A stretch of 64,000 nucleotides of DNA from Nannobrachium achirus. Its lineage: Eukaryota; Chordata; Actinopteri; Myctophiformes; Myctophidae. Shown piece after piece: positions 9,888 through 20,006 of this stretch (its first letter is position 1; each line of letters opens with the position of its first letter). Both the position numbers and the translations under genes were made by a program. The notes beneath the pieces are model-generated. The model was not told where the DNA came from. It saw only the letters and a program-made list of their open reading frames with translations, and did no database searches. The stretch lies in NCBI GenBank assembly GCA_963921795.1, contig OY997650.1, positions 12,659,653 to 12,723,652 on the forward strand. The letters are read 5' to 3'.

Positions 9888-9942
9888 GTAAGTACGCTAG
9901 TTATAGTCACAGCACAACACGGTATATACTACAATATATCGT

Positions 9943-10192
9943 CGTTGTCGGGTGGAAACCTCGTATCTCCAAGTTTCAAATGTGCACGTTCTTTCGCAAA
10001 GTAAAGCCCTGCTTCATCATATAAGGCCGTCGCGCAAAAGTAGTGAAAACAGCCGATCTACAAGCACACAACGCCTCGCGGTGCGAGGCGTTGTGTGCTT
10101 GTAGATCGTCTGTTTTCCTAAATCATCATCTAAAATGATAAATGCAAAACGAACGGTTTTGGACATACAAGGTTTCCACCCGACAACAACGA
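9943..10192. mobile_element. family A MITE, near-complete copy
   Basis: It is bounded by TCGTCGTTGTCGGGTGGAAA and the inverse TTTCCACCCGACAACAACGA, with TA on both sides. It contains the family text TTTGCGCAAAG-like segment, AAGCCCTGCTTCATCAT, the core, and CGGTTTTGGACATACAAGG. Confidence 0.85.
10042..10117. repeat. palindromic core, CAACGCCTCGC stem
   Basis: Arm AGTGAAAACAGCCGATCTAC, stem ACACAACGCCTCGC, loop GGT, mirrored stem, and mirror arm ending GTAGATCGTCTGTTTTC. Confidence 0.9.
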
Positions 10193-10433
10193 TATATATA
10201 TTTCACCCAGTACAGTATATAGACTTCATCCTTCTGCTTTATGTCTTTCCCACCTCAGTTATTGAATACAGGGGTCATCAACATGTCCATACATGGACAA
10301 ATGTGTCCGTGTCAAAGACTTGGCCTTGTCCGTGGCAAATTCGAGATTTTCTTTTTTACACACCATTTAAATGTTCCTATTTTGATCGTAAGACCCAATT
10401 ACTGAATGTCAAGTCTCCAGGTTTTCAGAATAT

Positions 10434-10694
10434 GTCGTTACTGTCGGTCAGAAACCTTCTATCTCCAAGTTTCAAATGTGTAAATTTTTTCGCAAAGTAA
10501 AGCCCTGCTTCATCATACAAAGCCGTCGCTCAAAAGTAGTGAAAACAGCAGATCTACAAGCACACAACGCCTCGCACCGCGAGGCGTTGTGTGCTTGTAG
10601 ATCGACTGTTTTCACTAGTTTAAATCATTTTTTAAATGATAAATACAAAACAAACGTTTATGGACATACAAGGTTTCCACCCGACAACGACGAT
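10434..10694. mobile_element. family A MITE
   Basis: The left end is TCGTTACTGTCGGTCAGAAA and the right end TTTCCACCCGACAACGACGA. The core at 10536-10615 has loop ACC, the inverse of the GGT loop at 10042. It lies only about 240 bp from the previous copy, in the same orientation. Confidence 0.85.
10536..10615. repeat. palindromic core, CAACGCCTCGC stem
   Basis: A perfect stem with arms GTGAAAACAGCAGATCTACA and TGTAGATCGACTGTTTTCAC. Confidence 0.92.
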
Positions 10695-11398
10695 GCACAA
10701 CACTGTACTAGTGTCATACCACTAGTGGTCCTCAAACGTTTTATTCCCAAAGGACCCCCATAACTCTGACCTAACCTAACCCTAACCCTGTACAAATGGA
10801 ACGATGTGGACCCTTATTGAATTACAGACCTGTTATGGTCATTCAGGACTAGCTCATTGTGTTTCTGGTAATATTATTGTCCACTCATTTTGACACCACA
10901 ATCCAGCATGGCGATGACCCCTGATTGAATATGATGAGTGTCCTTTAGCAGTATAATTGTGAAATTAAACTCCTTCTCTTTAGTGGTAGCCTGTTGTTGT
11001 GCTTGAACTGCTTTAGCCCGATTTACTGTGCAACAAACTGGTGATAGGAGATTGCCTATTTTTTTTAACAGAACCCTTCAGCAGCATTTGCTTTTGTGTT
11101 AAAAAGTGGAAAAAAATGATACTCAAAATGATTTAGTGGTAGCCTCCACTAAGCCCCATATACGTTGATGTACAGTGAATAGCGACAATAGCTGATCTAC
11201 AAGTCACTTAGTCCCTTAGCTTAGATGAACTGTGACCCCTACTATAGCCCCTTTTCCACTGACATGGCCCAGCACCACACCACTCCACACCGCCCGCTTG
11301 TGCCAGGTTTTCCACAACAAGGATCTGGGTAGAGTGGTATGAAAGTGGTACTAAACATGGTACTAAAAAGTATCCACTCCAGAGTAGGTCTGAGCTAG

Positions 11399-11883
11399 CC
11401 TCGCAAGCCATCCCGAGTTACGTCATCACCAATGTGCTTCCTTTCTCGGTCTGGTACTCCTCCCATAGAGTCTCTTTATGAGAAATAGGTTTCTCAATTT
11501 CCAATCAAAAGGCTGCATTTCGAGCGAACCCGCCTCACACCGCTCCTGATTGGTCGAGCGGCTGCTACAGCTCTCGCATTTTGACAACAAACATGGCGGA
11601 CCCCATGTCCGATGCGAGTTCACAAATCGCAAATAAAAGCTGCATTAAGCGAAGTTTTATCTGAAATCAACGGCATCTCATAACTTAAAAACGAACAACA
11701 GTTTGCACCTTTGGAATTTCTGTCTGGAAAAGACGTATTTGATGTTCTCCCGACGATGTTTTGATGCGCTGATGACTACTGACTGGACCTGTCAGTCAAA
11801 GTGAGTAACTACGTCATTGCGTAATGCATTGTCTACGGAGGACTCCCAGACTCTCCCCTGGGAGAGTCTGGCTGTTGCGAGGC
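11399..11883. mobile_element. 485-bp element with 14-bp target duplication
   Basis: The ends CCTCGCAAGCC and GGCTGTTGCGAGG are roughly inverse. TAGGTCTGAGCTAG occurs on both sides (11385-11398, 11884-11897) as an exact 14-bp direct repeat. The interior holds CTGATTGGTCGAGCGGC and ends with the hairpin CTCTCCCCTGGGAGAG. It interrupts a second MITE starting near 11249 (CCCCTTTTCCACTGACATGG). No coding frame is visible. Confidence 0.75.
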
Positions 11884-12304
11884 TAGGTCTGAGCTAGGCC
11901 AAACAGGGCCAAACACTTCATAATGACTGATCTGATCACTCACTGACTTTTCATTTAGACCACCAGGATATAGTTGTAATACATGATAATAGATTCCATT
12001 GTGTTATAGGCCTAATCACTGTTATAATCTATTATAGTGTATTATAATGTAGTAATACTTTATATTGTACTATAGTCACAGTTATAATCCATTATAGTGC
12101 ATTATAACTAGGATAGTTGTAATACAAATGTATATTGTATTATAATCACAGTTAAAAGAGTACATTTGTTTCTTACCGATAGGGGTACTTTTGTGTAATG
12201 GAAAATGTAGATATTTTGCTGTGGTGTGGTGTAATGTAGTGTTGTGTCGTGTCGTGTGGTGCTAAAGCTGCAGTCGAAAAGTGGATTATAATGCACTCAC
12301 TGAT

Positions 12305-12505
12305 AGCTTTTTCGATTATCATCAGCGTTGTCTAAATCAATTTTCACCAAACCTCTTTGCTGAATATAGCCAATCTACAAGCTAAATTGTTTTAATCAAT
12401 TTCACTCAGATATAGCTTTGTTGACTATCATCAGCAGCGTTGTCTAAATCAATGTTCACCAAACCTCTTTGCTGAAAATAACTGAGCTTGTAGATCTTGT
12501 ATTTT
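12305..12505. repeat. direct repeat with split core arms
   Basis: A segment of about 60 bp (CATCAGCGTTGTCTAAATCA through CAAACCTCTTTGCTGAA) occurs at about 12321-12365 and 12435-12475. A left core arm (AGCCAATCTACAAGC) follows the first copy and a right arm (GAGCTTGTAGATCTTG) follows the second. Confidence 0.7.
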
Positions 12506-12594
12506 TGGCCAATGATCCCCTCAGAATAGGGATGCTATAGGGCTGACGTGGTTAATGTAAAAATGTAAAATGTATATACAGTACGTACTATACA

Positions 12595-12832
12595 TCGTCG
12601 TTGTCGGGTGAAAACCTTGTATGTCCAAAACCGTTTGTTTTGTATTTATCATTTTAAAAAAAGATTTAAACTAGTGAAAACAGCTGATCTACGAGGCGTT
12701 GTGTGCTTCTAGATCGGCTGTTTTCACTACTTTTGTGCGACGGCCTTGTACGATGAAGCAGGGCTTTACCTTGCGAAAGAACATACACATTTGAAACTTG
12801 GAGATACGAGGTTTCCACCCGACGACGATGAT
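12595..12832. mobile_element. family A MITE, inverted, shortened core
   Basis: The ends are TCGTCGTTGTCGGGTGAAAA and TTTCCACCCGACGACGATGA. The core (about 12673-12730) has lost one half of its stem, leaving GATCTACGAGGCGTTGTGTG. Confidence 0.8.
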
Positions 12833-12869
12833 ATACAGTCAGTGTATTCTATCACACAAAGACTTGGCG

Positions 12870-12888
12870 CCCCCCCCCCCCCCCCCCC
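12870..12888. repeat. poly-C tract (19 C)
   Basis: An uninterrupted C run next to family B-like text (GAGGACCCCCTAGGGGTCC). Similar runs occur at 29289-29299, 40721-40740 and 60776-60787. Confidence 0.9.
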
Positions 12889-13068
12889 GTAGTAACCCTG
12901 AGGACCCCCTAGGGGTCCTCCTGGACCCCCTGTTGAAGACCTCTGCTCTAGATATCCCTGTAGCCGTCCCACAATCAGGGTCCCGCATCCAGGGGCGTCA
13001 CAAGGGGTAGGAAAGTGGGACTGAGTTACCAGGGCCCAAGGTGGAGGGGCCCTAGTAACTTTAGCTAT

Positions 13069-13148
13069 TGAAAAATAGCAGATATACAAGCTCACAGCGC
13101 GGCACCGAGTGCCGCGCTGCGAGCTTGTAGATCTGCTATTTTTGAAAA
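13069..13148. repeat. palindromic core, first of two in family C
   Basis: Stem CAGCGCGGCAC, loop CGA, perfect mirror. The flanks are AGCTATTG and TGAAAAGTCG. Confidence 0.92.
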
Positions 13149-13351
13149 GTCGTAAAAATGTGTGCAAATCTTTGAATATGTATTTTTTAAGCGAACATTT
13201 GTTCCGGGGAGGGGTTCCTGGAACTAAATATTTTGAGATGGGGGTCTAGCTGTGGCCAAATACATATCATCTTGGGGGTCCTTCACATGAAAACGTTTGA
13301 GCACCACTGACATGGAAACATAGGTTTCTTGCACACATTTTCACGATTTTT

Positions 13352-13430
13352 CAAAAAATAGCAGATCTACAAGCTCGCAGCGCGGCACTCGGTGCCGCGC
13401 TGTGAGCTTGTATATCTGCTATTTTTCAAT
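13352..13430. repeat. palindromic core, second of two in family C
   Basis: Same stem as the first core but loop TCG, so this copy is in opposite orientation to the one at 13069. Confidence 0.92.
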
Positions 13431-13977
13431 AGTTAACATTCATGGGGAGGCCCGCAGTGAATCCTTGTACCCAGGGCCCAGAATTTGGTGTGACGCCCCT
13501 GCCCGCATCTAGTGCTCCTTCACAATGTACTTCACATCACAGTCTTTCCAGTGTCCTTCCTGACTCTGACTGGACTAATAATAAGTGTAGATTTTTGGGA
13601 GGTAGATCAGAGCTGTCATGCTGGCAGCCTGTGGGCCAGATGAAGCCCACAAATCAAGAAGATTTGGTGGAAGAAAAATGAATCACGGCCATTTATTATT
13701 AGCCAAACAGCTGGTTCTGCCCGCACAACGGCGGAATTTTCGCCCCAATCAGGCTCGACGTGTGACCCAAAATGACTTTGACACTCCTGGAGGCAATGGC
13801 GGAAAAAAAGTACCTACTCGTTTTCTTTTTACTTTAGTAAAAAGTATCAATACTGCAATGTACGTAGATATGCACTGTTACAAGTAAAAGGCCCATATTC
13901 TTAGTTAAGGTATAAAAGTATCAGCACCAAAAGTAAAAAGTACTAATTATGTGCACATTTCACATTCAAAAAATCTT

Positions 13978-14052
13978 TAGAAAATAGCTGATTTACAAGC
14001 TCACATTGTGTCGCATCGTGACACATTTTGAGCTTGTAGATCTGCTATTTTA
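13978..14052. repeat. palindromic core in family E
   Basis: The arms are GAAAATAGCTGATTTACAAG and CTTGTAGATCTGCTATTTTA. The inner stem is AT-richer and less perfect than in families A to D. Confidence 0.85.
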
Positions 14053-14248
14053 TATGGCCAGAATATAAATAGGGCTGAAGTGGTTAGTGTTTTTTTTAAT
14101 CAAAAACGACAAAGTAACTTTAACTAAAGTTTTCAGATAATTACAGTGGAGGTGCCTCTGATATAGTGGAACATATTGAAAATTGGAAATACTCCAGTAA
14201 AGTAAAAAATGCCTCAAAATTGTATTTAAGTACAGTTCATGGCCTTAA

Positions 14249-14718
14249 AGCTATACTATGTAACTTTTTTAATAAAACAAATCTTAAAATTGTCCTAATT
14301 ATTAAATCTCTAAAGTTTTAGAACACCCACTCTGTTCATTTCAGCTCCCAAAGCCTTTTCTTTATATGTGTTCTACTGAGCCCTGGTGGCCGTGACCGGG
14401 GCTGTTTTTCCCGGCATGCATCATTCTGTACACGTGTCTCCCTACCGGCCAATCAAAGCCCAGATCATACACTGCAGAGCTCTTCAGGAAATACACTGCA
14501 GTGTTTACAATGGGCTAGGAGTCTAGCATGTATCTCCCCAACCGAGGCTCGTAGAGGGACACGAAAGACCTCTATGGATAGGCCTCGGCGAGGCGAGGCG
14601 GACGCGGTGGTCTGAAGGCCCGGTCCGCGGCGAAAAACGGCCGAAAAACGGCAGAAAAAAGCAGACGCGACCGCGGTTTGCTATTGACCACTAGTTGAGC
14701 AACTTACACAGTATAGCT
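14249..14718. mobile_element. TTAA-flanked MITE, AGCTATACTATG type
   Basis: TTAA lies at 14245-14248 and 14719-14722. The ends are AGCTATACTATGTAACTT and the inverse CTTACACAGTATAGCT. A second copy with the same left end starts at 39869. Confidence 0.8.
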
Positions 14719-15125
14719 TTAAATACTTTACCCTACTTTACGGCTCCAACATAATTTGTAATGTATTTAGGTCAAGAATGGTCAAGTTATGGCACTGCTG
14801 TTATCTTGGCAGTTCATTGTTCCTTTAAGACAGGTGGTTAGGTTGTCGCAGGCGGACCGTGGCTGTAGAAAAGTGCGCTGAATAAGTAAACCGGATAAAA
14901 CTGTCTATCGTCGTTTGAGTCGTTGTTATGCCGTTTATGTAAGTGGATAAACATGACACAGGAAGCTTTCTGTCCCCATAATGCCTTTAATTAGTCGAAC
15001 ACGAAATGTCCACCTCTTTTCTGAGCTTTAAAGGGAATGTTTTTGGTACTTAAGGTAGATGATGTTTAACCTTGTTTGCTTCCATATTTATTAAACAGAG
15101 CAAGGTACAAAACGTCTCAAAGCAC

Positions 15126-15532
15126 CAGGCACGTGCACACATAGACATCAAAGGGGGCTTGAGCCCCTGCCCTTTTATCCGTCTGTAAAAAAAAAGTGCC
15201 CTCTCCTCCAGACCATGAATGCAATTTTTACCACAGTAAAAGAAATGCAAATGGCCTCTTTCCATGCCATCACTGGAGGCAGCATTCAAGTGAATTTGCC
15301 TTGTCCAAACTCTCCTGAACTTGGAACGCAGCATCTTATGTTGAAATAATTGCCTGTTACGCCACTTCTGCAGAATTTACTTGATTATGCTTAGTTCAGT
15401 GTGGTGTCACACACCGAAAATAGCCGCGCTGCGACGTGTTGTGAGCTTGGAGGTCTGCTATTTTCACATATTTCCACCAAAAAGCCCCTTTAGAAATGTC
15501 ATACCCTGTCTCTGTTTCTCTGCACGTCCCTG
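15126..15532. mobile_element. hAT MITE family D, copy 2
   Basis: The ends are CAGGCACGTGCACACATAG and CTGCACGTCCCTG. The 8-bp duplication is CAAAGCAC/CAAAGTAC (7 of 8). The core near 15414-15465 keeps the right arm (CTTGGAGGTCTGCTATTTTC) but has lost part of the left stem. Confidence 0.85.
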
Positions 15533-16092
15533 CAAAGTACTGCATTACGTACTGTAGGCTACATAATAATTACAGAGGGGCATGTCGGTTCCCACAGAGT
15601 CATGGCGTAACTCTTTCCACATTCTGTGAGTACTTAGTTATATTTTAGCAACAGCGGGATGATGCTAAACACTGTTCACTATACAAACAAAACGCTTGGC
15701 ATGCCCTTTTGATTTCATATTTGAATGCCTTTAGGCATAATACTTGACAGGATGCTGTTTAATTTCATGATTGCGAGTGCTGTGTGTAAGTCGTGTTTGC
15801 AAAAAGCTTAGGCACTCAATAGCTCTTTAGAAAAATAACCATGAGAAAACACATTAGGGAGAAATCAAAGCTCACTGAGTTCGAGTTCATCTAAGTTCAC
15901 ACACTCCGGTGTTCTTCTTATGTGGATAGAATTGCCTCAGTAGAAAATATGAGTTTATTTTCATTTGGTACAATAAGGGCCCACTTAAATCAGTTATCTT
16001 CTGTCTTTGCAAAGAAAATATTTCCTCTGTGCCTCCAGGTACACTTATAATGAATAATACTCGATATACTTGATTTAACCTCTCCTACTTAA

Positions 16093-16730
16093 AGGGATAT
16101 TCCACTTTCAAAATAACTTTTTGTCATTTTAACGTCTAATCAGGCTTTTGGGAACACCCAGGACAGTTTTTGAATTTCTTCATTCAGTATTTAGATATTT
16201 GATATTAATTTCCCCCCATTTTCCCACTTCCAGGACCTTCCTATACAAACCCATTATAACTTCAAAATCCATTTTAACCATGATAGATTCAAAGAAAACA
16301 CCTGTCCTTCTTTCTGGTGACTTCTGACACCCTCCAAATATGTGAGCAGGCCGTGTCTTCTTTTGCTAACTTTTTGAATTTATTTTTTAGAATTTTTTAT
16401 TGTATTTAATCATTTTCATTTTCCCAAACAATTTATAGAAATCAATGAAAAATGTTATAAAAAAAAACACGGCCTGCTCACGTATTCGGAGGGTGTCAGG
16501 AGTCACCCGAAAAAAGGAAAGTTGTTTTCTTTGAATCTATCATGGTTAAAATGGAGTTTGAAGTTATAATGAGTTTGTATAGGAAGGTCCTGGAAGTGGG
16601 AAAATGGGGGGAAATGAATATCAAATATCTAAATACTGAATGAAGAAATTCAAAAACTGTCCTGGGTGTTCCCAAAAGCCTGATTAGACGATAAAATGAC
16701 AAAAAGTATTTTTGAAAGTGTAATATCCCT
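16093..16730. mobile_element. TTAA-flanked long-palindrome MITE
   Basis: TTAA lies at 16089-16092 and 16731-16734. Two arms of about 250 bp are inverted copies with small differences (AGGGATATTCCACTTTCAAA and its mirror) around a loop of about 130 bp. As RNA this would fold into a long hairpin 480 bp upstream of the CD1 exon. Confidence 0.88.
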
Positions 16731-16921
16731 TTAAGGGGAGCACACACCGGACGTGGCGCGTCAAAACACACGCCTCGATCAACGCAATGCAACATGTTGT
16801 GACGTTGTAGATCTGAATGTTATTAGCATTTATATTTTTTTCAATTTTGGAGAGTCAGATTGCATGGTTGAATTCACCAGCATAAGACTGTGACGCTAAG
16901 AGTCCTGTGAGTGAAGACTGC

Positions 16922-17104
16922 GCAACAAAATGATAGCACAAGTAGTCACCCTCCTCGCCTCCCTCCTCGCCTCCCTTCGCCAGCCAAACAAAATGATAGC
17001 ACAAGTAGTCACCCTCCTCGCCTCCCTCCTCGCCTCCCTTCGCCAGCCAAACAAAATGATAGCACAAGTAGTCACCCTCCTCGCCTCCCTTTGCCAGCCA
17101 ACCC
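16922..17104. repeat. 63-bp minisatellite next to the CD1 acceptor
   Basis: Two full units and one shortened unit of 63 bp (ATGATAGCACAAGTAGTCAC then CCTCCTCGCC repeats). The period is a multiple of three, so an open frame runs through it into the CD1 exon. The intron position and the good acceptor at 17210 make this non-coding. The + strand is pyrimidine-rich. Confidence 0.9.
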
Positions 17105-17210
17105 TCTTCCTCCGCTTTCCTCCCCTCATTTTAAACTGTCGACTCTTCCCCTGTTTCAAAGTCATCTTCTCTTGTTTTCCACCTCCGTCTCCTCTCACGC
17201 GGCGGAGCAG

Positions 17211-18912
17211 GGTTAAAAAGTCTGTCATTGAGGCGGCTGATCGCCAGAGGCATCTTAGCACGTTTGCCCGTCGGGCCCTCGACGCCCGAGGCAACGGAGC
17301 GCTGCTGCACGGAAACCCGCCCAGGTCCGAGAGCAACGTGACCTTCCTGTCCGACCAGCGCCCGCTCACCACCCACAACCCCGTCTACCACGACGACGGC
17401 GACGACAACAACGACAACGGCCACCTCGCCGCCTTGCTGCCCGATAGAGGGACGACGGGCGCCTCCCAGACCACCGCCCCGGGGCCGCGCTACGAGGCCC
17501 TCCAGAGACGGGCTCTCATGGACCCCGCCGAGTGGGAGATGCGGCTGCTCCTGGCGGGCGCGAGAGGAGGAGGAGGAGGAGGGGCCGGGGAGGAGGAGGA
17601 GGCGGCAGGGGAGGAAGGGGCGGAGGCCAAGCTGTCGGTCCGCCAGCAGGCCAGGCAATTCGAGCAGCAGGCCCGCCAGGACTGGGGTGCCTCCCACAGG
17701 GGGTCGTCCCCCTCCCCCGTCCCGCTCTGGGACGGCGACGGCGGCTACGTGGACACGCTGGAGGTCAGCTCGGAGGCCCTGCTCTCCCTCCTGGACCGTC
17801 CCTACAGCCCCCTCCTCTCCTCCTCCGTGTGCGGGGACGTCCCGCCCAGGTTCATCATCACCCGGGGAGGTGACGACGAGGATGAGGAGGGCTCCCCTCC
17901 CTACCCGGCCTCCCTGAGGCCCACGCCGCCCATCCTGAGGAGGTTCAGCAACAGCATCTCCAGCTTTGTGACGGCCGAGCCGTGCGAGATCACCGTGGAG
18001 ATCATACCGGACCCGCCCGACAGCCCGGCGCCGGCCGCTCCTCCACCCCCGCAGCGGCCGGCGCCGCCTCCTCCCGGAGGCAGCTCCCACTTCCCGCCGT
18101 CCCCTGCCCCCGAGACCCCGCCCTCCCCTCCTCCCTCGCCTCCTCCCCCTACCCCCGCCAAGCGGGTCGCTCCCCCGCCTCCCCCGCCCGCCCCTCCTCT
18201 CCCTCCCGCCACTCCTCCTCCCGTGGGGGGCGACCGCCGGGCCTCCTCGCGCTCCCCGGCCGTCCAGTTCGTCCCCACCTCCTTGCCGCCCGCCTCCTCC
18301 CTCCGGCCGGTTTCGGCCCGCGCCGGCCGCCCGCCTCTCCCGGCGCCCGGCGGCGGAGAAGAGCGAGAAGGAGAAGGGGGTAAGAAGAGAGAGCTCAAGG
18401 GCATCCTGAAGAACATCAAGAACCTGGCCGAGCTGGAGAACGCCGTCGCCAACATGTACAGCCAAGTGGACAAAGGCAACAAGGTGCCCAAGTTCGGCAA
18501 GACGAGCCCGCAAGCGAGCCAGGAAGCGGAGGAGGTCGGCGGCAGTGACCCGCCGGCCGGCTCGGAGCCTCGTGAGGAGCAGCAGAGCAAAACGCCAAAC
18601 CCAGCGGACTGCGACCGGCAGACTCCGGCAACGAACGCATCGGACACTTCCCGGAACGGAACAAACCATGCGCACAGGAACGGAACGAACCACGTGAGCG
18701 TGACTGCAGGGGTCGAGCACGCCGAGAACGCACTGAACCATCTGAACGGGAACGGAGCGAACCGCACGAGCACGACTGAGAACGGAACGAACTGCGCGAA
18801 CGTGAGCGCAGAGGTGGAGCACTCTGGCATCAGCCAGCTGAATTCCAACGGGCTGGACCCCGTCGCTCACCAACTCAGTGAATACTTTACCTCTCAGTCC
18901 ACCTTGTTCTGA
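17211..18912 (+). CDS. pcdh15: pcdh15 terminal exon, CD1-type tail
   Basis: This alternative last exon encodes about 566 residues. It follows GGCGGAGCAG and starts with the G that completes ATG from the shared exon, giving GD-M-VKKSVIEAADRQRH. Order: VTFLSDQRPLTTHNPVY near residue 42, FVTAEPCEITVEI near 252, a proline-rich block (about 268-340, such as PPPPPPAPPLPP), LKGILKNIKNLAELE near 395, an Asn/Thr-rich stretch with NGTNH-like repeats (about 480-530), and the C-terminus SQSTLF. From memory, mammalian CD1 has a matching FTFLSD motif, polyproline runs, KGILRHVKNLAELE and a final STSL. The GC-rich codons give long false frames on the other strand. Ending T-L-F, the tail keeps a class I PDZ-ligand form; harmonin is a known PCDH15 partner. 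A frame upstream to 16930 is intronic repeat, not part of the exon. Confidence 0.93.
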
Positions 18913-19641
18913 CTCACTTCTCGCTTCTTTTTGTGACTCCACTTTGCTCTTTTCCACAGTGAAGAGTTAACCCAGAACCTTCCATATAACCTGAACCTTT
19001 ACCAGAACCTTCTGTGATAACTGTTTTCTGTTTTCATTACAACCAGAGCAACACACACATCATCAGAAAAACACTATGTGCTTTTTTTTCACTATTTTAG
19101 AAATATTTTTTAAAGTACTGTACAAGTTCTGGGACCCAAAATTCAGGGATTGTACTAGGGTTGAGTTAATTTGGATATTAACGATTCCGGTTTATTAACG
19201 ATTCCAGTTTATTAACGATTCCTTAATGGTTCCCTTTAGCGATTCCTACAGGGGGTTCCAAATAGACCCACATGGGTCTGTAACTCTGAGAGTGTACAAA
19301 TGGAACCAAATGGACCCTTACAGGTCTGTAACCCTGAGAGTGTACACATGTTTGGTTCCATTTGTACACTCTCAAGAGTTTTGGTTGTTCCTTGAAATTA
19401 AACCGTTAAAAAAATGTGTTCCAAATTTGATGGAAACTAATCCCAACCCTACTCCTGAGCAGGGCCCAAGCTAGGTTCTGAGAACCTTATCTGTTTGTAG
19501 GGCATGGAAACAAACCCACAACCTGTGAAATGTGTTTGACTTACTGTAGTTCTTGTAGTGGAAAAGAGACACAATATTGTCTTTCTCTCTCTGTGTTATC
19601 TTTCATCTTTCATTTCTTCATGCCTCATTTCAACACCATGT

Positions 19642-19647
<6 letters not shown>

Positions 19648-19726
<79 letters not shown>
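19648..19726. repeat. GT microsatellite in CD1 3'UTR
   Basis: About 40 uninterrupted GT units inside the inferred 3'UTR; on the + strand the RNA would be a long GU repeat. Confidence 0.95.
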
Positions 19727-19727
<1 letters not shown>

Positions 19728-20000
19728 TTTTCTTCCATTCCTCTTGTTTTGTACATGTGAACTATTGATTTTTTTCTTCTTCTTCTTTTTTTTTACACAA
19801 TCAATACTGTGTTCTACATCTTGGAAGCAAGATGAAGATTTTAAACTATTGATTTCTAAAGAGAGAATAGAATGTATTGTGACCGTAGACGTTCAAATTC
19901 CAATTATGTAGTAGCAATTGTTCACAGTCTTGTATTATAATATTAGAAGATGATATAAATACAGTATATGATTTCTCTTCCCCTAGTATGTCTTCATAGG

Positions 20001-20006
20001 AATAAA
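20001..20006 (+). promoter_or_regulatory. pcdh15: candidate polyadenylation signal for CD1
   Basis: First AATAAA downstream of the CD1 stop codon. Confidence 0.4.

Larger units (their letters stand above)
12990..13501. mobile_element. hAT MITE, CAGGGGCGTCAC type (family C), two cores
   Basis: The ends CAGGGGCGTCAC and GTGACGCCCCTG are perfect inverses. The 8-bp duplication CCCGCATC is exact (12982-12989, 13502-13509). Inside are a core (13069-13148), an inverted family B end (CATGAAAACGTTTGAGCACCACTG, about 13288-13311) and a second core (13352-13430). It is a composite of families B and C moved, or assembled, as one unit. Confidence 0.92.
13790..14760. mobile_element. family E copy interrupted by a TTAA MITE
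   Basis: AAAAAGTACCTACTCG and AAAGTAAAAAGTACTAATT mark this AAGTAC-type copy. It has a core at 13978-14052 whose stem CACATTGTGTCGC is imperfectly mirrored. The TTAA element at 14249-14718 splits its right end. Confidence 0.7.
6144..17210 (+). other. pcdh15: pcdh15 intron before the CD1 exon
   Basis: This 11-kb intron is packed with MITEs, listed separately. Stretches where I recognise little are 6400-6950, 7850-8140, 14760-15120 and 15540-16080. A partial core arm (AAAATAGCAGATCAAGCAG) lies near 6354. 11940-12300 is TATAAT-rich degenerate sequence. Confidence 0.7.

Noticed and set aside
16930-17210. Extension of the CD1 frame upstream to an ATG at 16930
   Set aside because: The extension translates an intronic 63-bp minisatellite, and the acceptor at 17210 in the right phase explains the exon start.
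17131-18957. 608-codon open frame on the minus strand opposite the CD1 exon
   Set aside because: It is the antisense shadow of a GC-rich, proline-rich exon; the + strand has matching splice phase and protein similarity.
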